This document shows, in pieces, positions 1 through 10,312 of a stretch of DNA of 64,000 bases (the stretch's first letter is position 1; each line of letters starts with the position of its first letter). Under the pieces are notes generated by a model that did not search any database, was not told the DNA's origin, and worked only from the letters and a program-made list of their open reading frames with translations. The DNA is from Paenibacillus sp. JJ-100 (lineage in GTDB: Bacteria > Bacillota > Bacilli > Paenibacillales > Paenibacillaceae). The translations under genes and the position numbers were made by a program. The stretch covers positions 1,054,001 through 1,118,000 of the forward strand of contig NZ_CAOJCM010000001.1 of the NCBI RefSeq assembly GCF_948329825.1. The letters run 5' to 3'.

Positions 1-418
1 TAATGGAGACATGGTGGAATATAAAGATGGCGTTGCTTCCATGGGACCAACAATTGCTTCGGGCAACAGTCTGGTTGATGGACTGATTGTCGGTGATGTG
101 GGTAATATTGTGCTTCGGGATCGCAGACAGCTATCGTCTGACGGTATGCTGGTCATTGTAACAACACTGAGTAAAACAGAGAAACAGATGGTGTCTTCCC
201 CGGAGATTATTTCTAGAGGTTTTGTGTTTGTGAAGGATTCGGAGCAATTCATGAAAAATCTTCATGAACAGGTAGTAGGCCGGATGGAAGAGTTAACAGC
301 ATCTGGGGTGAATCAATGGAATGTCATCAAACGAAAATTGAAGGATGAGATCAGTCATTACATATATGCCGAGACCAAGCGCAGACCGATGATCTTGCCG
401 ATTATTATTGAGGTTTAA
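1..418 (+). CDS. Ribonuclease J, C-terminal part (5' end outside window)
   Basis: The reading frame is open from the left edge (first full codon at position 2) and gives the last 138 residues of a ribonuclease J. The run GDVGNIVLRDRR and the later IISRGFVFV are typical of the beta-CASP/C-terminal part of RNase J1/J2, a metallo-beta-lactamase-fold enzyme with 5'-3' exo- and endonuclease activity in mRNA decay. The catalytic HxHxDH segment would lie upstream of the window. I cannot tell the J1 from the J2 paralogue. A hairpin with a T-run follows 18 bases after the stop, so the transcript probably ends there. Confidence 0.88.
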   Translation, partial: NGDMVEYKDGVASMGPTIASGNSLVDGLIVGDVGNIVLRDRRQLSSDGMLVIVTTLSKTEKQMVSSPEIISRGFVFVKDSEQFMKNLHEQVVGRMEELTASGVNQWNVIKRKLKDEISHYIYAETKRRPMILPIIIEV

Positions 419-436
419 TCGAAATGCTGTTATTAT

Positions 437-469
437 GCCCTCTGAGCGATCAGTGGGCTTTTCTCTTTT
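437..469 (+). terminator. Rho-independent terminator after the RNase J gene
   Basis: GCCC (437-440) pairs with GGGC (455-458), with TGA/TCA inside the stem, followed by TTTTCTCTTTT. It sits 18 bases behind the RNase J stop. Confidence 0.6.
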
Positions 470-792
470 CCTATACCACCAAACAATGTATTCACATGTG
501 ATTTGTCTCTTAAAAACGCTATAATAGATTCTAAGATGAGACAGTAAGCTACAAAACGATTGGGTGGTCAAGACTACCTTTTCACATGAAGTGATGATCA
601 GAACGAGCAACATATGTATATTTTTCTGTGAAGTATATTGATAAAGGTTAGATGCAATCAAATTGACACATCGAATACCCGTAAGTATAAGGGGAAGGAA
701 GGATCGGTAATATTAGGGTGAATCGTAGTCGTTGAGATCTACGTTTCGCGTTATAATATACGGATGATCATTGGAAAGACAAGAGGAGTTAC
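470..792. other. Intergenic region ahead of the LacI-type regulator
   Basis: No ORF with a credible start was found. A TATAAT at 752-757 with a following A could be the -10 box of the regulator gene, but no good -35 box lies 16-18 bases upstream (TTGAGA at 732-737 is only 14 away). Nothing else recognised. Confidence 0.35.
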
Positions 793-1779
793 ATGATGAA
801 TAAAACAATTACAGATATCGCTCAAATGGCTGGTGTAGCGAAGAGCACCGTATCTCGTTTCCTCAACGGCGGCTCTGTCAGCGAGGAAACACGTCAGAAG
901 ATTGAGCGTATTATTAAAGAACATAACTATGTTCCCAATACCTTTGCACAGAGTCTCAAAGCGAAGAAGACCAGTATAATTGGTACTGTTGTTCCTCGGC
1001 TTGATTCCTATGCGACTTCACAGACCTTAATCGGCATTGATGAGGAATTAAGAGGACTTCATTATCAGATGCTTATTGCCAATACGAGTCAGGATATGCA
1101 GCGTGAGATCGATGCTATTTATGATTTTGCTAGACAGAAGGTGTCAGGAATCATTTTGCTTGCTGCTGAAGTAACGGATGCTCACTTAAAAGCCATCGAA
1201 GATATTAGAATACCTGTATTACTTGTAGGACAGCAACATGAGCTGCTAAATAGTTTGATTCATAACGATGATCAGGCGGGATATCTCTTGGGGAAATATG
1301 TCGTTGAACAAGGACATCGAGACATCGTCTATTTGGGTGTTAGTGAGAGAGACCAGGCTGTGGGTGTTCATCGTAAACAGGGATTTAAACGTGCGGTTGA
1401 TGAATGCAGTGAGTGTAACGTCAAATATTACGAAACGAGCTTCAAAATGTCAGAAGCAGTGATCACGGCGGAGGCGATTTTGGATAAAAGCAGACCATCC
1501 CTGATCGTTGCAGCCACGGATAATATAGCGATGGGCGTGATGAAGACTGCCTTCTTCCGAAAAATCCGGATTCCGCAGGAATTGTCGGTAACAGGGTTTG
1601 GTGGGTACGATATTACCGAGATGATTCATCCGACGCTGACCACGGTCAAATATCATTATTTACAGGCAGGCAAACTCGCGGCGAAGCATATTAGCCGATT
1701 GGTAGAAGGAGAGAGTGTGAGACAGCAAACGATTGTAGATGTCGAACTTATTCCGCGAGAAAGCGTTGACAAAATATAA
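793..1779 (+). CDS. LacI-family repressor, probable sucrose operon regulator
   Basis: The protein has 328 residues, normal for the family. The N-terminal helix-turn-helix (TITDIAQMAGVAKSTVSRFL, residues 5-24) is followed by the hinge (YVPNTFAQSLK) and a periplasmic-binding-protein-like ligand domain ending in the usual LTTVKYHY...G..A region. Two ATGs (793, 796) follow the AGAGGAG site; 796 has the better spacing. It lies directly before the GH32 hydrolase and sucrose PTS genes, and two identical palindromes (GAACCGGTTC) lie between it and them, so it most likely represses that operon. Ligand unproven; a sucrose or fructose phosphate is the likely inducer by analogy with ScrR. Confidence 0.85.
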   Translation: MMNKTITDIAQMAGVAKSTVSRFLNGGSVSEETRQKIERIIKEHNYVPNTFAQSLKAKKTSIIGTVVPRLDSYATSQTLIGIDEELRGLHYQMLIANTSQDMQREIDAIYDFARQKVSGIILLAAEVTDAHLKAIEDIRIPVLLVGQQHELLNSLIHNDDQAGYLLGKYVVEQGHRDIVYLGVSERDQAVGVHRKQGFKRAVDECSECNVKYYETSFKMSEAVITAEAILDKSRPSLIVAATDNIAMGVMKTAFFRKIRIPQELSVTGFGGYDITEMIHPTLTTVKYHYLQAGKLAAKHISRLVEGESVRQQTIVDVELIPRESVDKI

Positions 1780-1795
1780 ATAGATCCTTTATTAT
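1758..1795 (+). promoter_or_regulatory. Promoter of the sucrose operon with near-cre box
   Basis: TTGACA at 1766-1771 and TATTAT at 1790-1795 are 18 bases apart. The -35 box overlaps AGAAAGCGTTGACA (1758-1771), one base off the CcpA consensus TGNAANCGNWNNCA. It overlaps the last codons of the repressor gene. The same AAAGCGTTGACA string recurs at the antiterminator promoter near 9260. Confidence 0.5.
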
Positions 1796-1803
1796 AATTC
1801 CAT

Positions 1804-1815
1804 AGAACCGGTTCC
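1804..1815. promoter_or_regulatory. Operator 1 of the sucrose operon
   Basis: The palindrome GAACCGGTTC (core 1805-1814) has the central CG typical of LacI-family sites. It overlaps the expected transcription start of the promoter at 1766-1795. The centre lies 89 bases from that of operator 2. Confidence 0.65.
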
Positions 1816-1892
1816 ATTGGTGCTAAAACAGCAACAATCAGGAACGTGGGGAGACAGCAATTGCTGCATGGAATTATTTTTTTGTTCAGATT

Positions 1893-1904
1893 GGAACCGG
1901 TTCC
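1893..1904. promoter_or_regulatory. Operator 2 of the sucrose operon, also a full cre match
   Basis: GGAACCGGTTCC is a perfect 12-base palindrome and repeats the core of operator 1. Read with its flanks (TTGGAACCGGTTCCT, 1891-1905) it also fits the degenerate cre consensus WTGNAANCGNWNNCW, so CcpA binding is possible as well. The neighbouring LacI-type repressor is the more likely ligand because the site is duplicated only here. Confidence 0.62.
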
Positions 1905-1953
1905 TCAGTAGGTTTCTTTTGAATATGCAGTATGAATGGAGATTGATATACGT

Positions 1954-3429
1954 ATGAAAATGACAAGAGAGCAGCTCTACCGGCGGATTGAGCAAGCTGA
2001 ACCCGGAGAGATCGCCAAGCTGGAAGCCCAGGTTAATGCATGTTCTTGGAGGCAACATTATCACATTCAGCCCGTAACCGGTCTACTTAACGATCCGAAC
2101 GGCTTTTCCTTTTATCAAGGCTATTACCATCTGTTCTATCAATGGTTTCCTCTTGGAACAGAGCACGGCATGAAGTATTGGTATCACACCCGTTCCAGCG
2201 ATCTGGTACATTGGGAGAATGTTGGTATTGGTATTGAACCAGGAAGCCCTTACGATTCGCATGGCGCTTATTCAGGAAGTGCGATCGAGAAAGATGGAGT
2301 ATTAAATCTGCTCTATACAGGGAATACGCGGGATGAAAACTGGATCAGACATCCGTATCAGTGTTTAGCTATGATGGATGAAAATAATGTCGTTACGAAA
2401 TATGAACAACCCGTCGTATCCAATGTTCCTTCTGGATACACTGAACATTTCCGTGATCCCAAGGTGTGGCAACACGATAATGAATATTATTTTATCATTG
2501 GAGCACAGCGTACGGATGAGACAGGATGTGCAGTACTCTATCGCTCAGCAGATCTGAAGCAATGGGAATTTCTTGGTGAGATCGGTACAGCGTTGTCTTC
2601 GTTTGGATACATGTGGGAATGTCCAGACTATCTGGAGTTGGATGGTAAAGGCGTGCTGATCTTCTCGCCACAAGGCATTCAAGCTGAAGAAGATCGTTAC
2701 GAGAACATTTATCAATCCGGTTATCTAATAGGTGAACGCCTGGATCTGGAATCACGAGCGTTTGAACACGGACCGTTTCATGAGCTGGACCGCGGTTTTG
2801 ATTTTTATGCTCCGCAAACCATGGAGTCACCGGACGGGAGAAGAATTATGGTTGCTTGGATGGGATTGCCTGAACAGGGATATCCCACAGATAACAACGG
2901 GTGGGCTCATTGTTTAACGATTCCGAGGCAACTATCCATCCATGGCGACAAACTCATACAACAGCCTGTGCAGGAGATGGTTAAGCTCCGTAAGCAAGAA
3001 CAACATGCAGAAGCTCGAGCCACGCTCAACAACGAAAGCAGAGCGTTTGAAGGATTTAATGGTATCGCCTACGAACTCGAATGTGAGATTAGTGCGAGCG
3101 ATGCAGATATCGTAGGTATTGAGTTCCGAGCGAGTGATACGGAGAAAACGGTTATTCAGTATGATCGTCTGCAGCGTAAAGTTGTACTGGATAGAAGCCA
3201 TTCTGGTACAGAATTATCACAAGTGAATGGAACGACTCGCAAGTGCACATTGGATTCAGATGTAATCAAGCTGCGTATGTTCGTTGATTCATCTTCGGTT
3301 GAGATTTTTGTCAACGATGGGCAAGAAGTCTTTACCAGTCGGATTTTCCCGAGCCAGGATAGTCAAGGTATTCGTTTTTTTGCGCATGGTGGTAAGGCAG
3401 ATTTCAAAGCGGACATATGGAACTATTAG
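1954..3429 (+). CDS. sacA: Sucrose-6-phosphate hydrolase, GH32
   Basis: This is an intracellular GH32 enzyme that splits sucrose-6-phosphate from the PTS into glucose-6-phosphate and fructose. The three GH32 signatures are present: LLNDPNG with nucleophile D47, RDPKVW with D168, and WECPDY with acid/base E222 (numbered from 1954), followed by the C-terminal beta-sandwich. Length of 491 is usual. I prefer ATG 1954 because GGAGATT lies 12 bases upstream; the earlier in-frame ATG at 1936 has no binding site. No signal peptide, as expected. The PTS gene follows after 23 bases, so both form one operon. Confidence 0.93.
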   Translation: MKMTREQLYRRIEQAEPGEIAKLEAQVNACSWRQHYHIQPVTGLLNDPNGFSFYQGYYHLFYQWFPLGTEHGMKYWYHTRSSDLVHWENVGIGIEPGSPYDSHGAYSGSAIEKDGVLNLLYTGNTRDENWIRHPYQCLAMMDENNVVTKYEQPVVSNVPSGYTEHFRDPKVWQHDNEYYFIIGAQRTDETGCAVLYRSADLKQWEFLGEIGTALSSFGYMWECPDYLELDGKGVLIFSPQGIQAEEDRYENIYQSGYLIGERLDLESRAFEHGPFHELDRGFDFYAPQTMESPDGRRIMVAWMGLPEQGYPTDNNGWAHCLTIPRQLSIHGDKLIQQPVQEMVKLRKQEQHAEARATLNNESRAFEGFNGIAYELECEISASDADIVGIEFRASDTEKTVIQYDRLQRKVVLDRSHSGTELSQVNGTTRKCTLDSDVIKLRMFVDSSSVEIFVNDGQEVFTSRIFPSQDSQGIRFFAHGGKADFKADIWNY

Positions 3430-3452
3430 ATTAGTGAGAGGAATGAGACAAC

Positions 3453-5465
3453 ATGTCAGACAATCAACGCATTGCTGAACAGGTGATTCAAGCTATAGGG
3501 GGAAAAGAAAATATTTCCTCCTTTGCACACTGTGCAACGCGACTTCGCATTATGGTGAAGGATAAGGAGCAAATTGATCAGAAACAGGTCGAGAATATTG
3601 ACAAAGTCAAAGGTGCTTTTTTTAATTCAGGCCAGTATCAGATCATCTTCGGTACAGGTACGGTTAATCGAATCTTTGAAGAGGTTGAGAAGCTCGGTAT
3701 TGAAGGAACATCGAAGGAAGATGTGAAGAGTCAAGGGAAAAAGGAAGGCAATGCATTCCAGCGGGCAATTCGCACGTTTGGTGACGTATTTGTTCCGATC
3801 ATCCCCGTATTGGTTGCTACAGGTCTGTTCATGGGTCTGCGTGGCCTGCTTACACAAAATGAGATTTTGGCATGGTTTGGTGCGACAGCTGACGATATCT
3901 CTCCGAACTTCCTGTTGTTCACGCAGATTCTGACGGATACAGCATTTGCTTTCCTTCCTGCACTCGTAGCTTGGTCAGCATTCCGGGTGTTTGGTGGAAG
4001 TCCGATATTGGGAATTGTGCTCGGTCTGATGCTGGTGAACCCGGCTCTGCCGAATGCTTATGCCGTAGCTGATGGATCGGCACAGCCTCTGCAAATGTTC
4101 GGATTCATCCCTGTCGTGGGATATCAGGGGTCGGTATTACCGGCGTTTTTCGTAGGTTTAATTGGTGCCAAATTCGAAAAAGTATTACGCAGACGTGTGC
4201 CTGAAGCACTCGATCTCATTCTGACTCCATTCATTACGCTTACGGTGATGATTACTTTAGGACTATTTGTCATCGGTCCCGTATTTCATTCCCTCGAAGA
4301 ATGGGTATTGTATGGAACAACAGTTGTTCTGGATCTGCCATTTGGTATCGCAGGTATCATTATTGGGTTCTTCAATCAGATCATCGTTGTTACCGGTGTG
4401 CATCATATCTTCAACTTTTTGGAAATTCAATTACTGGAAAAAACGGGATTCAATCCGTTTAACGCTATTGTCACAAGCGCTATGGCTGCACAAGGAGCGG
4501 CATGTCTTGCTGTAGGTATGAAAACAAAAAATCTGAAGCTTAAAGCACTTGCATTGCCTTCATCGTTGTCCGCATTCTTGGGGATTACAGAACCAGCCAT
4601 TTTCGGTGTGAATCTGCGTTACATGAAACCGTTTGTAATGGGTCTCATCGGTGGTGCAGTTGGTGGATTTATTGCATCCGTGTTCGAGCTTCAGGCTACA
4701 GGTATGGCAATCACCGTCATCCCAGGAACACTCTTGTATCTAAACAGTCAGTTGCCACTATATATTTTGTCCAACGTAGTTGCAATGGCGATTGCGTTTG
4801 CACTCACTTGGTTTTTCGGGTACAAAGATCAGCCTGCAGTAGCAGACACGTCCGGTAATTCGTATAGCGGAAACGAGAACAACGCTTCTGACGTGGAAGC
4901 GGTGAGCACAGTTTCCAATAACCAATCATCTATTGCAACAACAACTTCAACATCTACACCAGTCAGCTCACCGGCTCGCTCTAAGGTGACACTGCTAGAG
5001 ATTGCATCGCCAATTCATGGTACAGTTGTAGATCTGGAACAGGTACCTGATCCCGCTTTCTCCGAAAAACATATGGGGGAAGGGATTGCTATTGAGCCAT
5101 CCGAAGGCAAAGTATATGCTCCGTTCGATGGAGTAGTCGCCCACGTGATGGATAAGAGTAAGCATGCTGTTATTTTGGAACATGCTACAGGTGTTCAGTT
5201 GCTTGTACATGTCGGCATTAATACCGTTGGGCTGAAGGGCAATGGCTTTGTCACCCATGTGAAAAGTGGAGAACCTGTGGTTGCCGGACAGTTACTCATT
5301 GAATTCGATATGGATACGATTCGGGAAGCGGGTCTGCCGCTGATTACACCTGTCTTGATTCCAAGTGGTATCGAAACCATTGCTTCAGTTACAGCACTAT
5401 CAAGTGGACCTGTACAAGCGAATGGGGAAAAGGTACTGAAGGTGGAATTCACAGAGCCGCAATAA
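3453..5465 (+). CDS. sacP: Sucrose-type PTS permease, IIBCA fusion
   Basis: This 670-residue membrane permease takes up and phosphorylates sucrose. Domain order is IIB (about 1-85, phosphorylated Cys27 in AHCATRLR), IIC (about 105-460, ten or so hydrophobic segments and the motif GITEPAIFGV), a Ser/Thr/Asn-rich linker, and IIA (about 515-670, active His586 in LLVHVG). Having IIA attached means no separate glucose-type IIA is needed. A GAGAGGAATGAG site precedes ATG 3453. It shares the operon with the GH32 hydrolase, which fixes the substrate as sucrose more firmly than the sequence alone; trehalose would be the alternative in the same family. Confidence 0.9.
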   Translation: MSDNQRIAEQVIQAIGGKENISSFAHCATRLRIMVKDKEQIDQKQVENIDKVKGAFFNSGQYQIIFGTGTVNRIFEEVEKLGIEGTSKEDVKSQGKKEGNAFQRAIRTFGDVFVPIIPVLVATGLFMGLRGLLTQNEILAWFGATADDISPNFLLFTQILTDTAFAFLPALVAWSAFRVFGGSPILGIVLGLMLVNPALPNAYAVADGSAQPLQMFGFIPVVGYQGSVLPAFFVGLIGAKFEKVLRRRVPEALDLILTPFITLTVMITLGLFVIGPVFHSLEEWVLYGTTVVLDLPFGIAGIIIGFFNQIIVVTGVHHIFNFLEIQLLEKTGFNPFNAIVTSAMAAQGAACLAVGMKTKNLKLKALALPSSLSAFLGITEPAIFGVNLRYMKPFVMGLIGGAVGGFIASVFELQATGMAITVIPGTLLYLNSQLPLYILSNVVAMAIAFALTWFFGYKDQPAVADTSGNSYSGNENNASDVEAVSTVSNNQSSIATTTSTSTPVSSPARSKVTLLEIASPIHGTVVDLEQVPDPAFSEKHMGEGIAIEPSEGKVYAPFDGVVAHVMDKSKHAVILEHATGVQLLVHVGINTVGLKGNGFVTHVKSGEPVVAGQLLIEFDMDTIREAGLPLITPVLIPSGIETIASVTALSSGPVQANGEKVLKVEFTEPQ

Positions 5466-5531
5466 ACGAATCATACGCTTTAATTACAGCGATAAATTCA
5501 CATAGTCGGTCAGCATCATAACGCAAATAAG

Positions 5532-5578
5532 AAAGGGAAACCGCTGGAGATGGAACTCCACTGGTTTCCCTTTTTTTT
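5532..5578 (+). terminator. Terminator of the sucrose operon
   Basis: GGGAAACC pairs with GGTTTCCC, with an inner TGGAG/CTCCA, followed by eight T. It lies between the converging permease and catalase genes. Confidence 0.85.
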
Positions 5579-5585
5579 GATGTTA

Positions 5586-6485
5586 CTAGAGTCCAGCACT
5601 ACGTTTGAGCCGTTCTGCAATCTGCAAGAAGTCTTCTGGGGATATTCCAGGGGCGAACTCTTCCGGCAGGTCAGGAAGTTCAGGGATCGGCCCTCCATAC
5701 CCAGGTAAACCTGCAAAGGCTTCCAGCTTGCCGCCATCAGTCGGGTGAACACCTTTCCATATCTGAGCAATCTGTTGATAATCCTTGTCGCTGAACGTGT
5801 ACAGTCTTCGTTGCTCGCCCATGGCCTCCCATTTACGTGTGGTTTCGAATGCCTTGTTATCCAGGGAGGGGATGGGAATTAACTTCGTTATATCTACGCC
5901 AGTTGCGATCTCCAACGCTTTGGCATAGGCCAGAATGTGTACACCGCCCCGTACAAGCAGATAACCTGTCATCTCGCGAGCAGTATTGTTATCCGTCATT
6001 TCATACACTCTCATCTTATGTGTTCTTGCCCCACATTCCAGAAAGAAATTATGCAGTAGATCTAAAATAAGATTGCCACTGCTAAAGACGTTTGAGCCGT
6101 CCCACGGTCTTCCCATGGAGTCGTAGGGCAATGCCGTTTGTGCAGATTCAATAAAATGAGAGGTCATGCGTGCATCCTTACCAATGTGGAGCGGAGTTGT
6201 GTCAGGTGCCCCGGGAGAGGTTGATCCGACAAGCATCAGGTTAATCGTATTCGCGACAAGCTCGACGTGGCCGAACTCTTCTGCGGTAATGCTGGCAACG
6301 ATGTCATAAAAGGGGCGGAGCTTGGATTTTCCTCTAAAGTTAAATGATTGATACATATAATTGTTCAGCGTTGACATCTCGCCGAATTTTCCGCCCAGCA
6401 ATTCCTGTACTGCACTGGCTCCGTTCGGATCTGGATTTTTGGATATAGGAAGTTCAATGGCAAGACGATCTACACGTTTAAACAT
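5586..6485 (-). CDS. Manganese catalase
   Basis: A 299-residue ferritin-like dimanganese catalase that breaks down hydrogen peroxide. Glu and His ligand regions are visible: ELLGGKFGEMSTLNNYM near residue 28 and TAEEFGHVE near residue 68, with a second helix pair later (ECGARTHKMRVYEM, GGVHILAYAKALE). The length fits the longer KatN/YdbD-like branch and not the short CotJC spore-coat form. An AGGAGGAATTG site lies just before the ATG on the minus strand. It is a single-gene unit converging on the sucrose operon. Confidence 0.9.
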   Translation of the reverse strand: MFKRVDRLAIELPISKNPDPNGASAVQELLGGKFGEMSTLNNYMYQSFNFRGKSKLRPFYDIVASITAEEFGHVELVANTINLMLVGSTSPGAPDTTPLHIGKDARMTSHFIESAQTALPYDSMGRPWDGSNVFSSGNLILDLLHNFFLECGARTHKMRVYEMTDNNTAREMTGYLLVRGGVHILAYAKALEIATGVDITKLIPIPSLDNKAFETTRKWEAMGEQRRLYTFSDKDYQQIAQIWKGVHPTDGGKLEAFAGLPGYGGPIPELPDLPEEFAPGISPEDFLQIAERLKRSAGL

Positions 6486-6696
6486 GTCAATTCCTCCTCG
6501 ATCTTCATTACAGTAAAGGTATGAAGGTTGACTTGTACGTTATTCTATTTTTAATCGTATAGTTGGAAGGAAGGGAATGCCAGTGTAATTGGAATAAAAT
6601 TCATTCAATAATGAGTGCTTAACGTCTCAATTTGAATTATATTTAAATGAATCGTAGTACATTGAACTAATGTGACAACATAGGAGGGCACATACC

Positions 6697-7524
6697 ATGA
6701 AACTCGATGCACATCAACATTTCTGGCAATATAATACCCGTGATTATGGCTGGATCAGTGAAGAGATGAATGTGATTCAGCGTTCGTTCCTGCCGGAAGA
6801 TCTTCACCCGATCCTCACAGCTTCAGGAATATCAGGTTGTATAGTTGTACAGGCCCGTCAAAGTCTTGAAGAAACCGAGTGGCTGCTGGAACTTGCAGAC
6901 AAGCACGAATTTATTAAAGGCGTTGTGGGCTGGGTGGATCTATGTTCTGAGAATGCAGCCTTACAACTGGAAAAATACGCGGCGAGTCCATGGCTGAAAG
7001 GAGTACGGCATGTTATACAGGATGAACCGGATGTGAAATTTGTGCTGCGTAAGGACTTTCAACGAGGAATTGCTCTATTGAAACAGTACAATCTGGCCTA
7101 TGACTTACTCGTATCTAAGGAGCAGCTACCTTATGCCGTAGAATTGGTTCAAGCGTTTCCACAGCAACGTTTCGTCATTGATCATTTAGCCAAACCAGAC
7201 ATTAAGGCCGGTATCTTATCACCATGGAAAGAGGCAATCATCGCGATATCCGCTTATCCTAATGTCCATTGCAAATTGTCTGGAATGGTCACCGAAGCAG
7301 ATTGGAATAACTGGACACAGGAAGACTTCACACCTTATCTGGATACTGTACTTCAGGCATTTGGCCCAGAGCGAGTGATGTACGGTTCCGATTGGCCTGT
7401 AAGCAATGTAGCTGGTACATATCGTCAGGTGTTTAACTTGCTGCAAACGCATGTTCATAGCCTGTCACAAGCAGAGCAGCAGATGATTTTCGGTGATAAC
7501 TGTAGGATATTTTATAACCTGTGA
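6697..7524 (+). CDS. Amidohydrolase-2 family lactonase-like enzyme
   Basis: A 275-residue TIM-barrel hydrolase of the COG3618 group, which includes L-fucono- and L-rhamnono-lactonases. Metal/catalytic positions seen are DAHQHFW (residues 4-10), DHLAKPD in the middle and GSDWPV near the end. TAGGAGGG sits 9 bases before the ATG. The natural substrate is not deducible; the family acts on sugar lactones or related dicarboxylates. It lies alone between the catalase and the beta-glucosidase, whose promoter begins right behind its stop, so joint expression by readthrough is limited by the terminator at 7605-7662. Confidence 0.75.
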   Translation: MKLDAHQHFWQYNTRDYGWISEEMNVIQRSFLPEDLHPILTASGISGCIVVQARQSLEETEWLLELADKHEFIKGVVGWVDLCSENAALQLEKYAASPWLKGVRHVIQDEPDVKFVLRKDFQRGIALLKQYNLAYDLLVSKEQLPYAVELVQAFPQQRFVIDHLAKPDIKAGILSPWKEAIIAISAYPNVHCKLSGMVTEADWNNWTQEDFTPYLDTVLQAFGPERVMYGSDWPVSNVAGTYRQVFNLLQTHVHSLSQAEQQMIFGDNCRIFYNL

Positions 7525-7526
7525 AG

Positions 7527-7555
7527 TTGACATATTTCCTGTTTCTTGGTAAGGT
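7527..7555 (+). promoter_or_regulatory. Likely promoter of the beta-glucosidase gene
   Basis: TTGACA at 7527-7532 and TAAGGT at 7550-7555 are 17 bases apart; a TG one base before the weak -10 suggests an extended -10. It starts three bases behind the amidohydrolase stop. Confidence 0.45.
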
Positions 7556-7581
7556 CTTACTTAATCCGCATAATGATTTTG

Positions 7582-7662
7582 GGAATGTTACCGAATACGG
7601 GCATAACCTGAGCTGGCTTGTGATACACGATAATGTGTATACAGGCTGGTTCGGGTTTTTTC
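7582..7662 (+). promoter_or_regulatory. Degenerate RAT antiterminator and overlapping terminator
   Basis: The segment 7582-7608 (GGAATGTTACC ... GGCATAACC) resembles the LicT-binding RAT sequences at 9317 and 10375 but has several changes. It overlaps a terminator (7605-7662): GCTTGT and ATACAC pair with GTGTAT and ACAGGC, closed by AACC/GGGTT and a T-run. The layout is the one used by BglG/LicT proteins: when the RAT is held, the terminator cannot form and the glucosidase gene is read. Confidence 0.6.
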
Positions 7663-7737
7663 TATTTGCCTGGTGGCAATGTCTGGACGGCTGGAGTAGG
7701 GCGGATCACTGAACTACATTTTGAAAGGAGAATATGA

Positions 7738-9180
<1,443 letters not shown>

Positions 9181-9211
9181 TTTCAGGTTTTTCAAAAAAA
9201 GGGATTACCAA

Positions 9212-9248
9212 CATCAGGAGGTTGCATGATTTCATGTGACTCCTGATG
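9212..9248. repeat. Inverted repeat behind the glucosidase gene
   Basis: CATCAGGAG (9212-9220) and CTCCTGATG (9240-9248) form a 9-base stem with an inner CATG/CATG. No T-run follows, so it may be a weak terminator or 3'-end stabiliser. It stops 10 bases before the cre/promoter of the next gene. Confidence 0.5.
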
Positions 9249-9257
9249 ACCGTTCAC

Positions 9258-9294
9258 TGAAAGCGTTGACATGCAGCGCAGTTCAAGCTATACT
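9258..9294 (+). promoter_or_regulatory. Promoter of the antiterminator gene with cre
   Basis: TTGACA (9266-9271) and TATACT (9289-9294) have ideal 17-base spacing. TGAAAGCGTTGACA (9258-9271) is a perfect CcpA cre and covers the -35 box, so glucose repression should act by blocking polymerase. Confidence 0.82.
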
Positions 9295-9316
9295 TGACGC
9301 AAATATATCATTATTG

Positions 9317-9409
9317 GGATTGTTACTACATCATATGTAGGCAAAACCTGAGCACCAGAAAAGCAGACCGCGATGTCTTGTTTATTTTGTGTTGCTCTAG
9401 GTTTTTTTT
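9317..9409 (+). promoter_or_regulatory. RAT antiterminator and terminator ahead of licT
   Basis: The 32-base RAT (9317-9348) begins GGATTGTTACT and ends GGCAAAACC as in Bacillus LicT/SacT targets. Its 3' end is shared with a terminator in which AAACCTGAGCA pairs with TGCTCTAGGTTT, followed by a T-run ending at 9409. The two structures exclude each other, so the antiterminator should control its own synthesis. Confidence 0.88.
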
Positions 9410-9471
9410 GTATGCCCATATTTGGATATATCAATTGCGACTAGAGAGTGGAACGTGACGGGGGGATTGAA

Positions 9472-10302
9472 GTGAAAATAGCAAAGGTTATCAACAATAA
9501 CGTCATTAGCATTTACCAGGCCGATGGGGCAGAGCTTGTGGTAATGGGACGTGGGATTGCCTTTAAGAAAAAACCGGGAGATAAAGTAGATGAGACCCGC
9601 ATCCAGAAAGTATTTGCCTTGAAAAACAAACAGACGTCTGACAACTTCAAAACATTACTTCGGGAGGTCCCGATGGAATTGGTTGAAATTGTAGAGGAGC
9701 TGATCGCCCATGCGCGAGACAACTTGGGGCGCAACCTGAACGAGAACATCTATGTTTCTCTTACAGATCATATTTATTTTGCTATTGAGCGTTATCATGA
9801 GGGAATCGAGATTAAAAACGCCTTGATGTGGGAGATTAAGCAATTGTACAAGGTTGAATTCGGACTGGGATTGCGAATGCTGGATCAGATCAACAGCCGG
9901 ATGAACATTGAGCTTCCGACAGATGAAGCCGCGTTTATTGCACTTCACATCGTCAATGCCGAAATGAATGAAGAAGTCATTACAACGATGAATATTACGA
10001 AGTTTATCCAGCAGATTATTAATATTGCGAAGTATCACTTTAAAATGGAGTTTGACGAGGACTCTCTCAGTTATTTCCGATTTATTACCCATTTGAAGTT
10101 TTTCTCTCAGCGTGTGTTCAGTGGGACGCATTATGATAACAACTATGATCATTTGTACGACATGATTCAGGAGAAACATCCCGAGGCGTCGGCGTGTGTA
10201 GAGAAAATCGCGTTGTTTGTCCAAAAGGAGTATGATCATGCTCTGACCAATGAGGAAAAGTTATATCTGACGGTACACATTGAACGTGTTGTGAATCGCT
10301 AA
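9472..10302 (+). CDS. licT: LicT/BglG-family transcription antiterminator
   Basis: A 276-residue RNA-binding regulator. The N-terminal co-antiterminator domain (about 1-55, KIAKVINNNVISI) binds RAT hairpins; two PRD domains follow (about 65-170 and 175-276) with conserved histidines in LTDHIYF, ALHIVN, FITHLKF and TVHIERV, the sites that PTS proteins phosphorylate. I choose GTG 9472 because GGGGGA lies five bases upstream and the protein then starts as family members do. RAT elements lie before this gene, the permease and, in weaker form, the glucosidase. In the absence of substrate the permease should inactivate it; HPr phosphorylation should activate it. Confidence 0.92.
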   Translation: MKIAKVINNNVISIYQADGAELVVMGRGIAFKKKPGDKVDETRIQKVFALKNKQTSDNFKTLLREVPMELVEIVEELIAHARDNLGRNLNENIYVSLTDHIYFAIERYHEGIEIKNALMWEIKQLYKVEFGLGLRMLDQINSRMNIELPTDEAAFIALHIVNAEMNEEVITTMNITKFIQQIINIAKYHFKMEFDEDSLSYFRFITHLKFFSQRVFSGTHYDNNYDHLYDMIQEKHPEASACVEKIALFVQKEYDHALTNEEKLYLTVHIERVVNR

Positions 10303-10312
10303 CATTTATTTA

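Noticed and set aside
793-5465. SacT/LicT-type antitermination of the sucrose operon
   Set aside because: No RAT-like sequence or terminator lies before the GH32 or permease genes; twin LacI-type operators explain control instead.
9655-10239. Open frame of 194 codons on the minus strand opposite licT
   Set aside because: It lies fully inside the well-supported antiterminator gene, has no ribosome site and reads as low-quality protein.
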